A stretch of 42,346 nucleotides of DNA from Betaproteobacteria bacterium (lineage in GTDB: Bacteria; Pseudomonadota; Gammaproteobacteria; Burkholderiales; SG8-39), in NCBI GenBank assembly GCA_004298385.1, contig SCTX01000116.1, positions 1-42,346 on the forward strand, given 5' to 3'. The notes beneath the pieces were generated by a model. It had not been told where the DNA came from. It made no database searches and saw only the letters and a program-made list of their open reading frames with translations. The stretch's first letter is position 1. Each line of letters starts with the position of its first letter. The position numbers were made by a program, and so were the translations under genes. Below are positions 1 through 7,651 of the stretch, piece after piece.

Positions 1-141
1 CTCAACCTCTATGTCGCCTTCAATTACCCTACCGACACCTGGGTCAACTTCAAGCTGTTCGGCGGCATGGGGCTGATGCTGGCATTCGTGATCGGGCAAG
101 GCCTGTACCTCGCCAAGTATGTGGAACAGAAGGAATCCTAA
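1..141 (+). CDS. yciB: Inner-membrane septation protein YciB, C-terminal end (partial)
   Basis: Open from the first base, giving 46 residues and a TAA stop. The fragment reads [20 protein letters not shown], then a hydrophobic segment ([15 protein letters not shown]), and ends in KYVEQKES. The W-V-N-F-K-L-F-G stretch followed by a last membrane helix is typical of the YciB (intracellular septation protein A) family of small multi-pass inner-membrane proteins linked to envelope maintenance. The 5' part lies outside the window. bolA starts 11 bases downstream, a pairing often seen in betaproteobacteria, so they are probably co-transcribed. Confidence 0.85.
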   Translation, partial: LNLYVAFNYPTDTWVNFKLFGGMGLMLAFVIGQGLYLAKYVEQKES

Positions 142-152
142 GTGAGACACGC

Positions 153-434
153 ATGAACATCGCCCGGAGCATCGAGCAAAAACTGGCCACGCTGGAGCCC
201 AGCCGCCTGGAACTCACCGACGACAGCGCTTTGCACGCCGGGCACGAAGGTGCCAAGAGCGGGGGCGGCCATTACCGGCTGACTATTGTTTCACCACAAT
301 TCTCCGGCAAGAACACGGTGGCACGCCACCGCATGATCTACTCCGCGCTCGGCTCAATGATGCAGCGGCAAATCCATGCCCTCGCCATCCGCGCCTACGC
401 GCCGGACGAGGCAGAAACTATTTCCCAACCGTAG
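153..434 (+). CDS. bolA: BolA family protein
   Basis: 93 residues, the usual size for BolA. It carries the family core: an H-x-G-H stretch near residues 28-31, S-G-G-G-H-Y, then F-S-G-K-N-T-V-A-R-H-R-M-I-Y around residues 50-63, which is the RHR(M/L)IY signature of the class II KH-like fold. BolA proteins act in the cytoplasm with monothiol glutaredoxins in iron-sulfur trafficking and influence cell shape and stress responses. The ATG lies 11 bases after the yciB stop and 19 bases separate it from the parvulin gene, so the three look like one transcription unit. The C-terminus (AYAPDEAETISQP) is ordinary for the family. Confidence 0.9.
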   Translation: MNIARSIEQKLATLEPSRLELTDDSALHAGHEGAKSGGGHYRLTIVSPQFSGKNTVARHRMIYSALGSMMQRQIHALAIRAYAPDEAETISQP

Positions 435-453
435 CAAACCAAGAGGAACAACC

Positions 454-1254
454 ATGCAGCCCACACTTTCCCGCCTGACCCTGGCCCTTGTCGTCGCGCT
501 GTCGTCGTCAGGCCTCGCTCTGGCGCAGACCGGCGCCGCAGGCGCCAAGGTTGCAACCGTCAACGGCGTCGCCATCCCCAAGACCAGGGTGGACGCCGTG
601 GTGCGCGCCCAGGAGGCGCAGGGGCAGAAAGATACGCCGGAACTGCGCGAGGCGATCCGCGATCGCCTGATCACCCTGGAGATCGTCGCGCAGGAAGCCA
701 CCCGCAAGGGCTTAGGCAAGAGCGCCGATACCCGAAGTCAGATCGAGCTCGCGAACGCGAACATCCTGGCCCAAGCCTTCCGCGCCGATTATTTCAAGGC
801 TCACCCACTGAGCGACGATGTCTTAAAAGCCGAGTTCGAAAAAATCAAGTCTCAGATGGGCGACAAGGAATACAAGACGCGCCACATCCTGGTGGAAAAG
901 GAAGCGGAGGCGAAAGAAATCATCGAGAAACTGAAGAAAGGCGAGAAGTTCGAGGAGCTGGCGAAGAACTCCAAGGATCCGGGTTCCAAGGACCAGGGTG
1001 GCGATCTAGACTGGAACCAGCCGGGCGGCTTCGTCAAGCCTTTCTCGGACGCCATGGTGAAGCTGGAAAAAGGCAAATACACCGAGACGCCGGTGCAGTC
1101 GCAGTTCGGCTGGCATGTGATCCGGCTCGAAGACGTGCGTCCGGCAAAATTACCGGAATTCAACGAAGTCAAGCCCGGCCTGCAACAGCGCATGCAGCAA
1201 GCGATGTTCGAGAAAGTGGTGACCGAACTGCGCGCCAAAGCCAAGGTGGAGTAG
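454..1254 (+). CDS. Periplasmic parvulin-type peptidyl-prolyl isomerase
   Basis: 266 residues from the ATG at 454, chosen because AAGAGG lies 7 bases upstream and a signal peptide (LTLALVVALSSSGLALAQ) begins right there; longer in-frame openings have neither. After cleavage comes a SurA/PrsA-like N-terminal region (VATVNGVAIPK, residues about 34-44). A rotamase/PpiC domain follows around residues 140-240: K-T-R-H-I-L-V, F-E-E-L-A, GGDLDW, F-G-W-H-V-I-R-L. It should help fold exported proteins by cis-trans proline isomerisation. It ends with an R-M-Q-Q-A helix and RAKAKVE, so there is no membrane anchor. It resembles PpiC/PpiD-like betaproteobacterial proteins; the exact orthologue is not clear, so no symbol is given. 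Confidence 0.88.
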   Translation: MQPTLSRLTLALVVALSSSGLALAQTGAAGAKVATVNGVAIPKTRVDAVVRAQEAQGQKDTPELREAIRDRLITLEIVAQEATRKGLGKSADTRSQIELANANILAQAFRADYFKAHPLSDDVLKAEFEKIKSQMGDKEYKTRHILVEKEAEAKEIIEKLKKGEKFEELAKNSKDPGSKDQGGDLDWNQPGGFVKPFSDAMVKLEKGKYTETPVQSQFGWHVIRLEDVRPAKLPEFNEVKPGLQQRMQQAMFEKVVTELRAKAKVE

Positions 1255-1406
1255 CCCGGTCCAGGCTTGACGCGACTGGACGAACAGGTCTGGCTGGCCG
1301 ATGCGCAGGACAGAGTGCAGGTGGGCCTGACCATGGCCGAAGCCCCCGACTGCGCCTTGGCGCCGACGGCCCGCCTTGTCCCCGGTATGGGAACGGGCTC
1401 GACAAC

Positions 1407-1676
1407 CTAGCTTTCCAAACCTTTTTTCAACAATTCGGCCACGACCTCGTTCAACCCGGTCTTGCGCTCCTGCGCCAGCGCCTGGACCTGCTTCACCAGA
1501 TCGCCGTTGAGCTTGACGGCAAAGGGCACCAGACCGAGAGCCTGGTCGAGCTTGCGCTGTTCGCGCCGCTGCATAGGGGCGCCTGCATCCCTGCCGAAAC
1601 GGCCGGGGGTGCCGAACCGATTCGAGCTGCTGTTGATTTTCAGACCTTTGTTCTTTTCCAGGTCGGTTTTTTTCAC
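1407..1676 (-). CDS. Small conserved-looking hypothetical protein
   Basis: 89 residues from a GTG at 1676. The N-terminal half is basic and low in complexity (MKKTDLEKNKGLKINSSSNR). The C-terminal half (LVPFAVKLNGDLVKQVQALA, then LNEVVAELLKKGL) looks like a short helical ribbon-helix-helix-type or coiled segment ending with hydrophobic heptads. I do not recognise the function. It converges on the parvulin gene and is divergent from ubiU. Codon use is normal for the window, so it is probably a real gene, but no strong ribosome-binding site is visible before the GTG. Confidence 0.6.
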   Translation of the reverse strand: MKKTDLEKNKGLKINSSSNRFGTPGRFGRDAGAPMQRREQRKLDQALGLVPFAVKLNGDLVKQVQALAQERKTGLNEVVAELLKKGLES

Positions 1677-1902
1677 GTCTGCATATCCTAGTCAGTGAGG
1701 AGGTCGTGCCAGAATTACCGAAACGGCCTCCGGTTTAGGGAACTGTGAGGGCAGGTATCCCTCTATATTATAATTGGCTCTAAAGCAGAGCGGCGCATTC
1801 TACGCAGTCTTAAGCATTCGCGCCCGTATAATTGCGCCGGTCCAGTTCCCGGCTACGGACGCTTTCGCTGCTGCACGGCGCGGCAATTACGTCCCGAACT
1901 CT

Positions 1903-1944
1903 TTGACCCAGATCAAAGCCCGACCGGCGCATGGCATCTACAGT
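1903..1944 (+). promoter_or_regulatory. FNR/ANR-type site and class II promoter of ubiUVT
   Basis: TTGAC-CCAG-ATCAA at 1903-1916 matches the FNR consensus TTGAT-N4-ATCAA at nine of ten positions and lies inside the longer palindrome CTTTGA-N6-TCAAAG (1901-1918). A -10-like hexamer TACAGT sits at 1939-1944. Together they give exactly the class II spacing: site centre at -41.5 if transcription starts at 1951. The operon makes ubiquinone without oxygen, so activation by an FNR family regulator at low oxygen makes biological sense. The start site is predicted, not measured. Confidence 0.75.
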
Positions 1945-1953
1945 GCTCAACTT

Positions 1954-3003
1954 ATGCGACCTCACAATCTCTTATCAAACGCATCAGGCGACCCGGCCGT
2001 GTCGGTTCCTGAACTGGTCTGCCCGGCGGGCAACCTGCCCTCGCTCAAGGTCGCCGTGGACAACGGCGCCGACTGGGTCTACATGGGCCTCAAGGACGAC
2101 ACCAACGCGCGCAATTTCGCCGGCCTCAATTTCGATGCCGCGAGCGCGAGCGAGGGTCTGCGCTACGCCCATGCGGCCGGCGCGAAAATGCTGCTCGCCA
2201 TCAACACCTATCCGCAGGGTCTGGCTTCGCCGCGCTGGCAGCGCGCCATCGACGGCGCCGCCGACCTCGGCATCGACGCGGTGATCCTCGCCGACGCCGG
2301 CCTGATGCGCTATGCGGCCGAGCGCCATCCGCGGTTGCGGCTGCATCTGTCGGTGCAGACCTCGGCCACCAATTACGAGGCGATCAATTTCTACCACGAG
2401 CGCTTCGGCATCTCGCGCGCGGTGCTGCCGCGCGTGCTCTCGCTTGCCCAAGTCGCCGACGTGATACGAAACACGCCGGTGCCTATCGAAGTGTTCGGCT
2501 TCGGCAGCCTGTGCGTGATGGTCGAGGGACGCTGCGCCTTGTCGTCGTACGTCACCGGCGAATCGCCCAATACCCGCGGCGTTTGTTCTCCGGCCAAGGC
2601 GGTGCGCTGGGAAAAACACGGCGACACCCTCGACGCCAGGCTGAACGGCATCCTGATCGACCGCTTCGCGGCGGGGGAGAACGCCGGCTACCCGACCTTG
2701 TGCAAGGGCCGCTTCAACATCGAAGACGAAACCTATTACGCCATCGAAGAGCCCTCCAGCCTCAACGCCATGGAGCTGCTGCCGGAATTGGCGAAAATCG
2801 GCGTCGCGGCGATCAAAATCGAAGGCCGCCAGCGCAGCCCGGCCTATGTCGCCGCGGTGACGCGCATCTGGCGCGCCGCGATCGACGCCTATGCGCGGAA
2901 TCCGGCGCGCTTTTCCGTCCACGCCGACTGGGCGAACGGCCTCGCCCGCGTCGCCGAAGGCCAGCAGCACACGTTTGGCGCGTATCAGCGCAAATGGAAA
3001 TGA
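1954..3003 (+). CDS. ubiU: UbiU, O2-independent ubiquinone hydroxylation protein (peptidase U32 family)
   Basis: 349 residues from ATG 1954; a GTG at 1999 would give 334 residues, closer to the 331 of Escherichia coli UbiU. The predicted transcription start at about 1951 also favours the GTG, because the ATG would be nearly leaderless. The body follows UbiU closely: ELVCPAGNLPSLK, MGLKDDTNARNFAGLNF, FGFGSLCVMVEGRC, GVCSP, NAGYPTLCKGRFN, KIEGRQRSPAYV. The four cysteines in GSLC, GRC, GVC and TLC are the family's [4Fe-4S] ligands. UbiU works with UbiV and UbiT in the cytoplasm to hydroxylate ubiquinone precursors from prephenate-derived oxygen, replacing the O2-dependent hydroxylases. Its stop overlaps the ubiV start (ATGA at 3000-3003). 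Confidence 0.93.
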   Translation: MRPHNLLSNASGDPAVSVPELVCPAGNLPSLKVAVDNGADWVYMGLKDDTNARNFAGLNFDAASASEGLRYAHAAGAKMLLAINTYPQGLASPRWQRAIDGAADLGIDAVILADAGLMRYAAERHPRLRLHLSVQTSATNYEAINFYHERFGISRAVLPRVLSLAQVADVIRNTPVPIEVFGFGSLCVMVEGRCALSSYVTGESPNTRGVCSPAKAVRWEKHGDTLDARLNGILIDRFAAGENAGYPTLCKGRFNIEDETYYAIEEPSSLNAMELLPELAKIGVAAIKIEGRQRSPAYVAAVTRIWRAAIDAYARNPARFSVHADWANGLARVAEGQQHTFGAYQRKWK

Positions 3004-3878
3004 AACTTAGCCTGGGCCCGGTCCTGTACTACTGGTCGCGCGAGGCCTTGCTGGAGTTCTACTCCGGCGTCGCCCGCTCGGGCGTCGATATCGTCTACCT
3101 GGGCGAAGTGGTGTGCTCGCGCCGCCACAATCTGCGCCTGGACGACTGGCTCGGCCTCGCGCGCGATCTTGCCGCAAGCGGCAAGGAAGTGGTGCTGTCC
3201 TCGCAGGCGCTGATCGAATCCGAATCCGAGTTGAAGGCCCTGCGCCGCATCGCGGCCAACGGCGAATTCACGGTCGAGGCCAACGAAATGGGTGCAGTGC
3301 GCCTGCTCGCCGGCCGCGTGCCTTTCGTCGCCGGACCGCATCTGAACATTTACAACAACGAAACGCTCGCCTGGTTCTCCGGGCTCGGCGCGACCCGCTT
3401 CGTGCTGCCGCTGGAGCTCTCGCGCGACATCCTGCGCGAGCTGCAATCGGCGCGCCCGGCGGGCATCGAGACCGAAGTGTTCGCCTATGGCCGCATGCCG
3501 CTTGCGTTCTCCGCGCGCTGCTTCACCGCGCGCCACCACAACTTGCCCAAGGACAACTGCGAGTTCCGCTGCCTCGACGATGCCGACGGCCTCGCGCTGC
3601 GGACGCGCGACCAAGCCGCGTTCCTGACGCTGAACGGCATCCAGACGCAATCGGCGAAGGTCTACGACTTGTCCGATTCGATCGGGGAGTTGCGCGGTCT
3701 CGGTGTCGACGCGGTGCGCCTGTCGCCGCAGTCGAGCAACATGATCGAAATTACGCAAAGCTTTCGCGAGCGCTGCAGCGGCCGCCCTGGCGCCGCGCTG
3801 GACGGACTGCGCGTCGCGCCGCCCTGCAACGGCTATTGGTACGGCGCGCCGGGCATGGAATACCGCACACCGGCATGA
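3000..3878 (+). CDS. ubiV: UbiV, O2-independent ubiquinone hydroxylation protein
   Basis: 292 residues from the ATG at 3000, the same length as E. coli UbiV and starting identically in style (MKLSLGPVLYYW). An ATG two codons earlier (2994) is possible, but the ATGA overlap with the ubiU stop supports 3000. Cys39 (LGEVVCSRR) and the later cysteines in FSARCFTARHHN, DNCEFRC form the [4Fe-4S] ligand set expected for UbiV. Other family marks are PFVAGPHLNIYNNETL, RFVLPLELSRD and LNGIQTQSAKVYDL, with VRLSPQ near the end. UbiV forms a heterodimer with UbiU. The next gene also begins by ATGA overlap, so translation of the three genes is probably coupled. Confidence 0.93.
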   Translation: MKLSLGPVLYYWSREALLEFYSGVARSGVDIVYLGEVVCSRRHNLRLDDWLGLARDLAASGKEVVLSSQALIESESELKALRRIAANGEFTVEANEMGAVRLLAGRVPFVAGPHLNIYNNETLAWFSGLGATRFVLPLELSRDILRELQSARPAGIETEVFAYGRMPLAFSARCFTARHHNLPKDNCEFRCLDDADGLALRTRDQAAFLTLNGIQTQSAKVYDLSDSIGELRGLGVDAVRLSPQSSNMIEITQSFRERCSGRPGAALDGLRVAPPCNGYWYGAPGMEYRTPA

Positions 3879-4369
3879 ACTCCGCGCAACCAGCCCCCCC
3901 GCTCCTGCCCGCCCGCCTTGCCGGACTGGTCGGCAGCCTGCCGCAATGGCCGCCGTCGGCAGTGCTGTGCGCCGGACTCAATCTGCTGTTCCTGCCGACG
4001 CTGGACAAGGACACGAAGCAAGGACTGATGGGTCGCATCGTTTCTGTTCAGGTGAGCGACGCCGGGTTGGATTGCCGCGTCAGCCTGACGTCGATTGGAT
4101 TTCTGCCGGCGCTGCGCAGCGCGGCGGAAGTCACGATTCGCGCCTGCGCCTGGGATTACTACCGGCTCGCGCGCCGGCTGGAGGATCCGGACACGCTGTT
4201 TTTCTCGCGCCGCCTCACCATCGACGGCGACACCGAACTCGGCTTGCTGGTCAAGAACGCGCTCGACGCGATCGACTGGACCCGTTTGCCCGGGCCGCTC
4301 GGGCCGGTGATCGAGCGCCTGCGCCGCCTGGCCGAGGGCCGCGGCGCTCGCAGCAAGCCCAAGCCGTAA
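3875..4369 (+). CDS. ubiT: UbiT, SCP2-domain lipid-binding accessory factor for anaerobic ubiquinone synthesis
   Basis: 164 residues from ATG 3875, overlapping the ubiV stop by ATGA. A short proline-rich N-terminus is followed by an SCP2 sterol-binding-like domain. Visible marks are LLFLPTLDKD, GLMGRIVSVQVSD, SIGFLPALRSAAEVTIR, and the conserved run ARRLEDPDTLFFSRRL with DGDTELGL. E. coli UbiT is 174 residues and is thought to present isoprenoid quinone intermediates to UbiUV. The gene ends the operon; the C-terminal tail is short and basic (RGARSKPKP). In enterobacteria ubiT stands apart from ubiUV; here all three are contiguous. Confidence 0.9.
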   Translation: MNSAQPAPPLLPARLAGLVGSLPQWPPSAVLCAGLNLLFLPTLDKDTKQGLMGRIVSVQVSDAGLDCRVSLTSIGFLPALRSAAEVTIRACAWDYYRLARRLEDPDTLFFSRRLTIDGDTELGLLVKNALDAIDWTRLPGPLGPVIERLRRLAEGRGARSKPKP

Positions 4370-4553
4370 GACTCCCTGGGGTGGCGATCCGTCACCGCGC
4401 GCAAGAGGACGAACCTAGATAGTTGCGCGGGTGTGCCGTTGTCAGTGGCGCCGTTATCATCTTCCTCTGGTGGTGCGCGCCATCGCCCGGCGCCTGCGTC
4501 AATGCCCCTAGTGCCGGAAATCCCACCCCAGGGAAAATAGCGATAAACAGCGC

Positions 4554-4582
4554 AGTACAATCACATTTCCTATGGTTATAAT
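4554..4582 (+). promoter_or_regulatory. Predicted promoter of the ABC/lyase/dehydratase operon
   Basis: A perfect TATAAT at 4577-4582 lies 17 bases after AGTACA (4554-4559), a weak -35. Transcription would start near 4589-4590. The surrounding AT-rich patch (4560-4592) stands out in a GC-rich window. The 4370-4553 part of this gap shows no coding pattern I can support. Confidence 0.5.
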
Positions 4583-4589
4583 TCTAATA

Positions 4590-4738
4590 TGCTATCCTCC
4601 CCACAAATGGGATCCAGACACAAAAGGATCCAGGCGCCTGCGCACCAAACCGCTTCGTATATTGTGCCTGACCGGCCCCAGCCCTAAGCTGACCAGGCGT
4701 GTTTTCCATCGGACGGACCATTTATAAGGAGGATAGCA
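4590..4738 (+). promoter_or_regulatory. Structured 5' leader that can sequester the Shine-Dalgarno (riboswitch-like candidate)
   Basis: TGCTATCCTCC at 4590-4600 is the exact reverse complement of GGAGGATAGCA at 4728-4738, which contains the ribosome-binding site of the gene starting at 4739. After a symmetric 4x4 internal loop (4601-4604 against 4724-4727) a second helix continues: AAATGG (4605-4610) with CCATTT (4718-4723). The enclosed 107 bases hold more self-complementary pieces: GGATCC twice (4610-4615 and 4626-4631, the first overlapping the second helix by one base), CAGGCGCCTG (4631-4640), GCCTG/CAGGC (4666-4670, 4694-4698). The 5' strand begins where transcription is predicted to start. 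I do not recognise a known riboswitch class; the NMT1/xanthine-I motif, found upstream of similar binding-protein genes, should be tested first. Confidence 0.55.
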
Positions 4739-5713
4739 ATGACGCAGCAATTCAGATTCTTCACGGCAGTCATGGTGTCCCTGTGCGCTGCTATCGGATT
4801 CGCCCGGGCCGAAAGCATCACCGTCACCCATTGGGGAGCGACTTTCTACGGCGCGCCCTATGCCATCGCCATGGAGAAGGGCTGGTTCAAGACGCCAAAA
4901 TTTGATGTCACCGGTATCATCACATCGACCGGCGGCGGCACCTCCGTGCGCAATACCTTGGCGAGCGACACGCCGATCGGCGAAGTCGCGTTGCCGGCCG
5001 CGATAGAGGCAATCCGCTCCGGCATGAAACTGAAGATCATCTACTCGGGCGTCGGAACGGTCGCGGAGCAGGTCTGGGCGACCCGCCCGGGGCAGCCGTT
5101 CAAATCGATCAAGGATCTGAAGGGCAAGAAGGTAGGCTACACGCGGCCCGCATCCGTCAGCAACATGGTCCTCCTCATGGCATTCGAGGACGCCGGCATG
5201 AAGCCCGCCGACGTCGAGTTGGTGTCAGTCGGCGGAACCGGCGCGCTATTGGCCGCGGTGCTGCAGGGCTCGATCGATGCGGGAATCATCGCCGAGCCTT
5301 TGTGGACACGCGAAAAGGACAAGTTGCAGGCTGTCTTCTGGGTCAAGGACGTGATGTCTCCGCTCATGACACAGACCGTTGGGATCACGACCGAGGAATA
5401 CATGGCAAAGCGGCCCGACGCGCTGCAGGCTGTGGTGGATGGCCGGCGCAAGGGCGTGCAATTCATTTATCAGAACCCGGCAGCGGCGGCCGAGATCGTG
5501 GCGAAGCTCCACAAATGGGATCTCGAAGTGACCAAGACCGTTTTCGCTCAGCTCGTGCGCTACCGGTATTGGGACGAAGGCGGGTTGAATCTCAACGGGA
5601 TGAATGCGATGCTGCGCGGATTACGCATCGTTGGCCAGCTCCAGGGCGAGATCGACTGGAGCCAGTTGATCGACGAGCGCTTTCTGCCCGCGGAGCTGCG
5701 CCTTAAGAAATGA
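4739..5713 (+). CDS. ABC transporter substrate-binding protein, NitT/TauT (NMT1/SsuA-like) family
   Basis: 324 residues from the ATG at 4739, preceded by a strong AAGGAGG. The N-terminus is a Sec signal peptide (FFTAVMVSLCAAIGFARAES). The mature part has the NMT1/SsuA-like pattern: THWGATFYGAPYAIAMEKGW, then GGGTSVRNTLASDTPIGE and LKGKKVGYTRPASVSNM. VLQGSIDAGIIAEPLWTRE follows near residues 175-193. Such proteins deliver small organic anions or related solutes to an inner-membrane importer. The ATPase and both permeases lie downstream in the same operon, split by a lyase gene, so the imported solute is probably the substrate, or a precursor of the substrate, of the pathway encoded with it. 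The ligand cannot be read from the sequence. Confidence 0.85.
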   Translation: MTQQFRFFTAVMVSLCAAIGFARAESITVTHWGATFYGAPYAIAMEKGWFKTPKFDVTGIITSTGGGTSVRNTLASDTPIGEVALPAAIEAIRSGMKLKIIYSGVGTVAEQVWATRPGQPFKSIKDLKGKKVGYTRPASVSNMVLLMAFEDAGMKPADVELVSVGGTGALLAAVLQGSIDAGIIAEPLWTREKDKLQAVFWVKDVMSPLMTQTVGITTEEYMAKRPDALQAVVDGRRKGVQFIYQNPAAAAEIVAKLHKWDLEVTKTVFAQLVRYRYWDEGGLNLNGMNAMLRGLRIVGQLQGEIDWSQLIDERFLPAELRLKK

Positions 5714-5800
5714 CCTGAAGACATCTTCATGCGCTATTGACGACGGCCGATCGCGCTCGGCCGTCGAACCGACGACCAACCGGGATAGAGGAAAGCCATC

Positions 5801-6682
5801 GTGAACCAGCGAGCAGCACTGAAAAATTTGATGAAGACCCAGGACATGCTGGTCCTGCCCGGCGCCTACGACTGCATCACGGCTCGGCTGATCGAGCGCG
5901 CCGGTTTTCCCGCCGTCTACATGACCGGCGCCGGCACTGCGGCCATCTGCGGCTATCCTGACTATGGTCTCGCGACCATGTCGGAGATGGTCCAGAACGC
6001 CGGCCGGATCGCAGCGACGATCAACATTCCGCTGATCTCGGATGCCGACACCGGCTACGGCAACGAACTCAACGTGATACGCACAGTACGCGAATTCGAG
6101 CGCATCGGCGTCGCCGGGATCCATATCGAGGACCAGGTCTTCCCGAAGAAATGCGGGCATCTCGACAACAAGGAGTTGATCCCGCTCGATGACTATTTGG
6201 TCAAGATCCGCGCCGCATCCGAGGCGCGCACGGATCGGGATTTCCTGATTATTGCACGCACCGATTCCCGTGCCGTACTCGGCTTCGACGAAGCCGTGCG
6301 GCGCTCGAACGCTGCCCTCGCGGCCGGCGCCGATATGGTGTTCCTCGAGGCTCCGCAGACGATGGACGAGGTCCTGTCAGTGCCGAAGCTGGTGAAGGGC
6401 CCATGCCTGCTCAACGTCGTGCGCGGCGGCAAGACGCCGGATCTCGACCTCAAGGACGCGCGCAAGGCCGGCTATAAGATCGCCATCGTGCCCGGGTTGC
6501 TGTTGTTCTCCGTCGTGGCGACCTGCGAGGAGGTGCTCGACGAACTGAAGAGAACGGATCGCCATCCGAAGCTCGCCAAGGATTTGACGGTCCGCCAGAT
6601 CTTCAGCCGGTTCGGCGCGGACGAGTGGGATCCGTTGCGCGAGCGCTACGGACGCCCGGCGCAGCCGAAGACGGCAGGATAG
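5801..6682 (+). CDS. Isocitrate lyase/PEP mutase family C-C lyase (alkylmalate or methylisocitrate lyase-like)
   Basis: 293 residues from a GTG at 5801, with AGAGGAAAG 6 bases upstream. The fold marks are PGAYDCITARLIERAGF, YMTGAGTAA, the metal-binding DADTGYGN (residues 81-88), HIEDQVFPKKCGH (108-120) and IIARTDSRA. K-K-C-G-H with Cys118 is the active-site loop of true lyases (isocitrate, methylisocitrate, 2,3-dimethylmalate lyases and the plant petal-death protein) rather than of phosphonate mutases. The expected reaction is retro-Claisen cleavage of a 2-hydroxy-dicarboxylate into a 2-oxoacid and a carboxylate. It sits between the binding protein and the ATPase of an importer and before a hydro-lyase pair. 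Oxaloacetate decarboxylase activity, found in some family members, is an alternative. Confidence 0.82.
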   Translation: MNQRAALKNLMKTQDMLVLPGAYDCITARLIERAGFPAVYMTGAGTAAICGYPDYGLATMSEMVQNAGRIAATINIPLISDADTGYGNELNVIRTVREFERIGVAGIHIEDQVFPKKCGHLDNKELIPLDDYLVKIRAASEARTDRDFLIIARTDSRAVLGFDEAVRRSNAALAAGADMVFLEAPQTMDEVLSVPKLVKGPCLLNVVRGGKTPDLDLKDARKAGYKIAIVPGLLLFSVVATCEEVLDELKRTDRHPKLAKDLTVRQIFSRFGADEWDPLRERYGRPAQPKTAG

Positions 6683-6733
6683 GGGCATCGTCCCGGCCAT
6701 TTTGGCAAGCGATGCTAACGACCGGGAGTGCGA

Positions 6734-7651
6734 ATGACGTTGGTGCGCGAGCAGGGATCACCTGGTTCATCGGGACCCAGCGCTCGCCCGCGCGAGTTGG
6801 CGCCACGGAGCGGTCCGGCGACGGTTGGCGCGAGCAAGCTGCATGCGCAGCTGACGGGTGTGACCAAACTCTTCCCAGCTCCCTCGGGCGAGAACCCCGT
6901 GCACGCGCTCGGGCCGATCGATATGGCGGTCGAGCGCGGCGAGTTCTTCGCTATCGTCGGACCATCGGGTTGCGGCAAGAGCACGCTACTTGATATCCTG
7001 GCCGGGCTCGCCGCGCCGACGGATGGCACAGTGGTGTTCGAGAACAAGCCGATCAGCGGCGCGGTGCCTCCCGGGATCGGCGTCGTCTTCCAGGAGGACG
7101 CGAGCTTTCCCTGGCTGACGGTTTGGGACAACGTCGCATTCGGATTGCGACGGGCGGGCTTGGAACGCGGCGAGACCACGAAGCGCGTCGAACATTGGTT
7201 GCGATTCATGGGCCTTGCTGATTTTGCGAGGGCCCATCCGGCACATTTGTCAGGGGGAATGAGGCAACGGGTGTGCATAGCCCGCACGCTGGTGCTCGAG
7301 CCGCGTATGATCCTGCTCGACGAGCCGTTCGGCGCTCTCGATCAGCAGACGCGCCTCCTGATGGGCGATGAGCTTCTGCGGCTGTGGCGGGCGACGGGGG
7401 CCACGGTGGTCTTGATCACGCATGCCATCGACGAAGCGTGCATGCTGGCCGACCGGGTCGGCGTAATGACCGCGCGCCCGGGGCGCTTTGCCGATGTCGC
7501 CGTGACGCGGTGGCCCGGCGACCGCGACTCGCGCATCGTCTCCGATCCAAGCTTTGGACAACTGACGGGCCGCGTGTGGTCTATCCTTCGAGACGAGTCG
7601 ATCAAGGCGATCGGCCACGCCGAAGGCGACATCGGAGGCCGCTCTCCATGA
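6734..7651 (+). CDS. ABC transporter ATP-binding protein (NitT/TauT type)
   Basis: 305 residues from ATG 6734 (a GTG two codons earlier is possible). An extension of about 35 residues, rich in Pro, Ser and Arg, precedes the nucleotide-binding domain. Motifs in order: Walker A GPSGCGKST, Q-loop VFQEDASFPWLTVWDN, signature LSGGMRQR, Walker B MILLDEPFGALD, H-loop VLITHAIDEA. VFQEDASFPWLTV is typical of SsuB/TauB-like ATPases. It powers the importer made by the two permeases that follow. The permease ATG overlaps its stop (ATGA at 7648-7651). Confidence 0.92.
   Translation: MTLVREQGSPGSSGPSARPRELAPRSGPATVGASKLHAQLTGVTKLFPAPSGENPVHALGPIDMAVERGEFFAIVGPSGCGKSTLLDILAGLAAPTDGTVVFENKPISGAVPPGIGVVFQEDASFPWLTVWDNVAFGLRRAGLERGETTKRVEHWLRFMGLADFARAHPAHLSGGMRQRVCIARTLVLEPRMILLDEPFGALDQQTRLLMGDELLRLWRATGATVVLITHAIDEACMLADRVGVMTARPGRFADVAVTRWPGDRDSRIVSDPSFGQLTGRVWSILRDESIKAIGHAEGDIGGRSP

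Noticed and set aside
1267-1410. Forward 47-residue frame from TTG (RLDEQVWLADAQDRVQVGLT) after the parvulin gene
   Set aside because: It faintly recalls a glycine-cleavage H-like strand but is far too short, has no ribosome-binding site, and its end overlaps the convergent gene's stop. Not supported as a gene.
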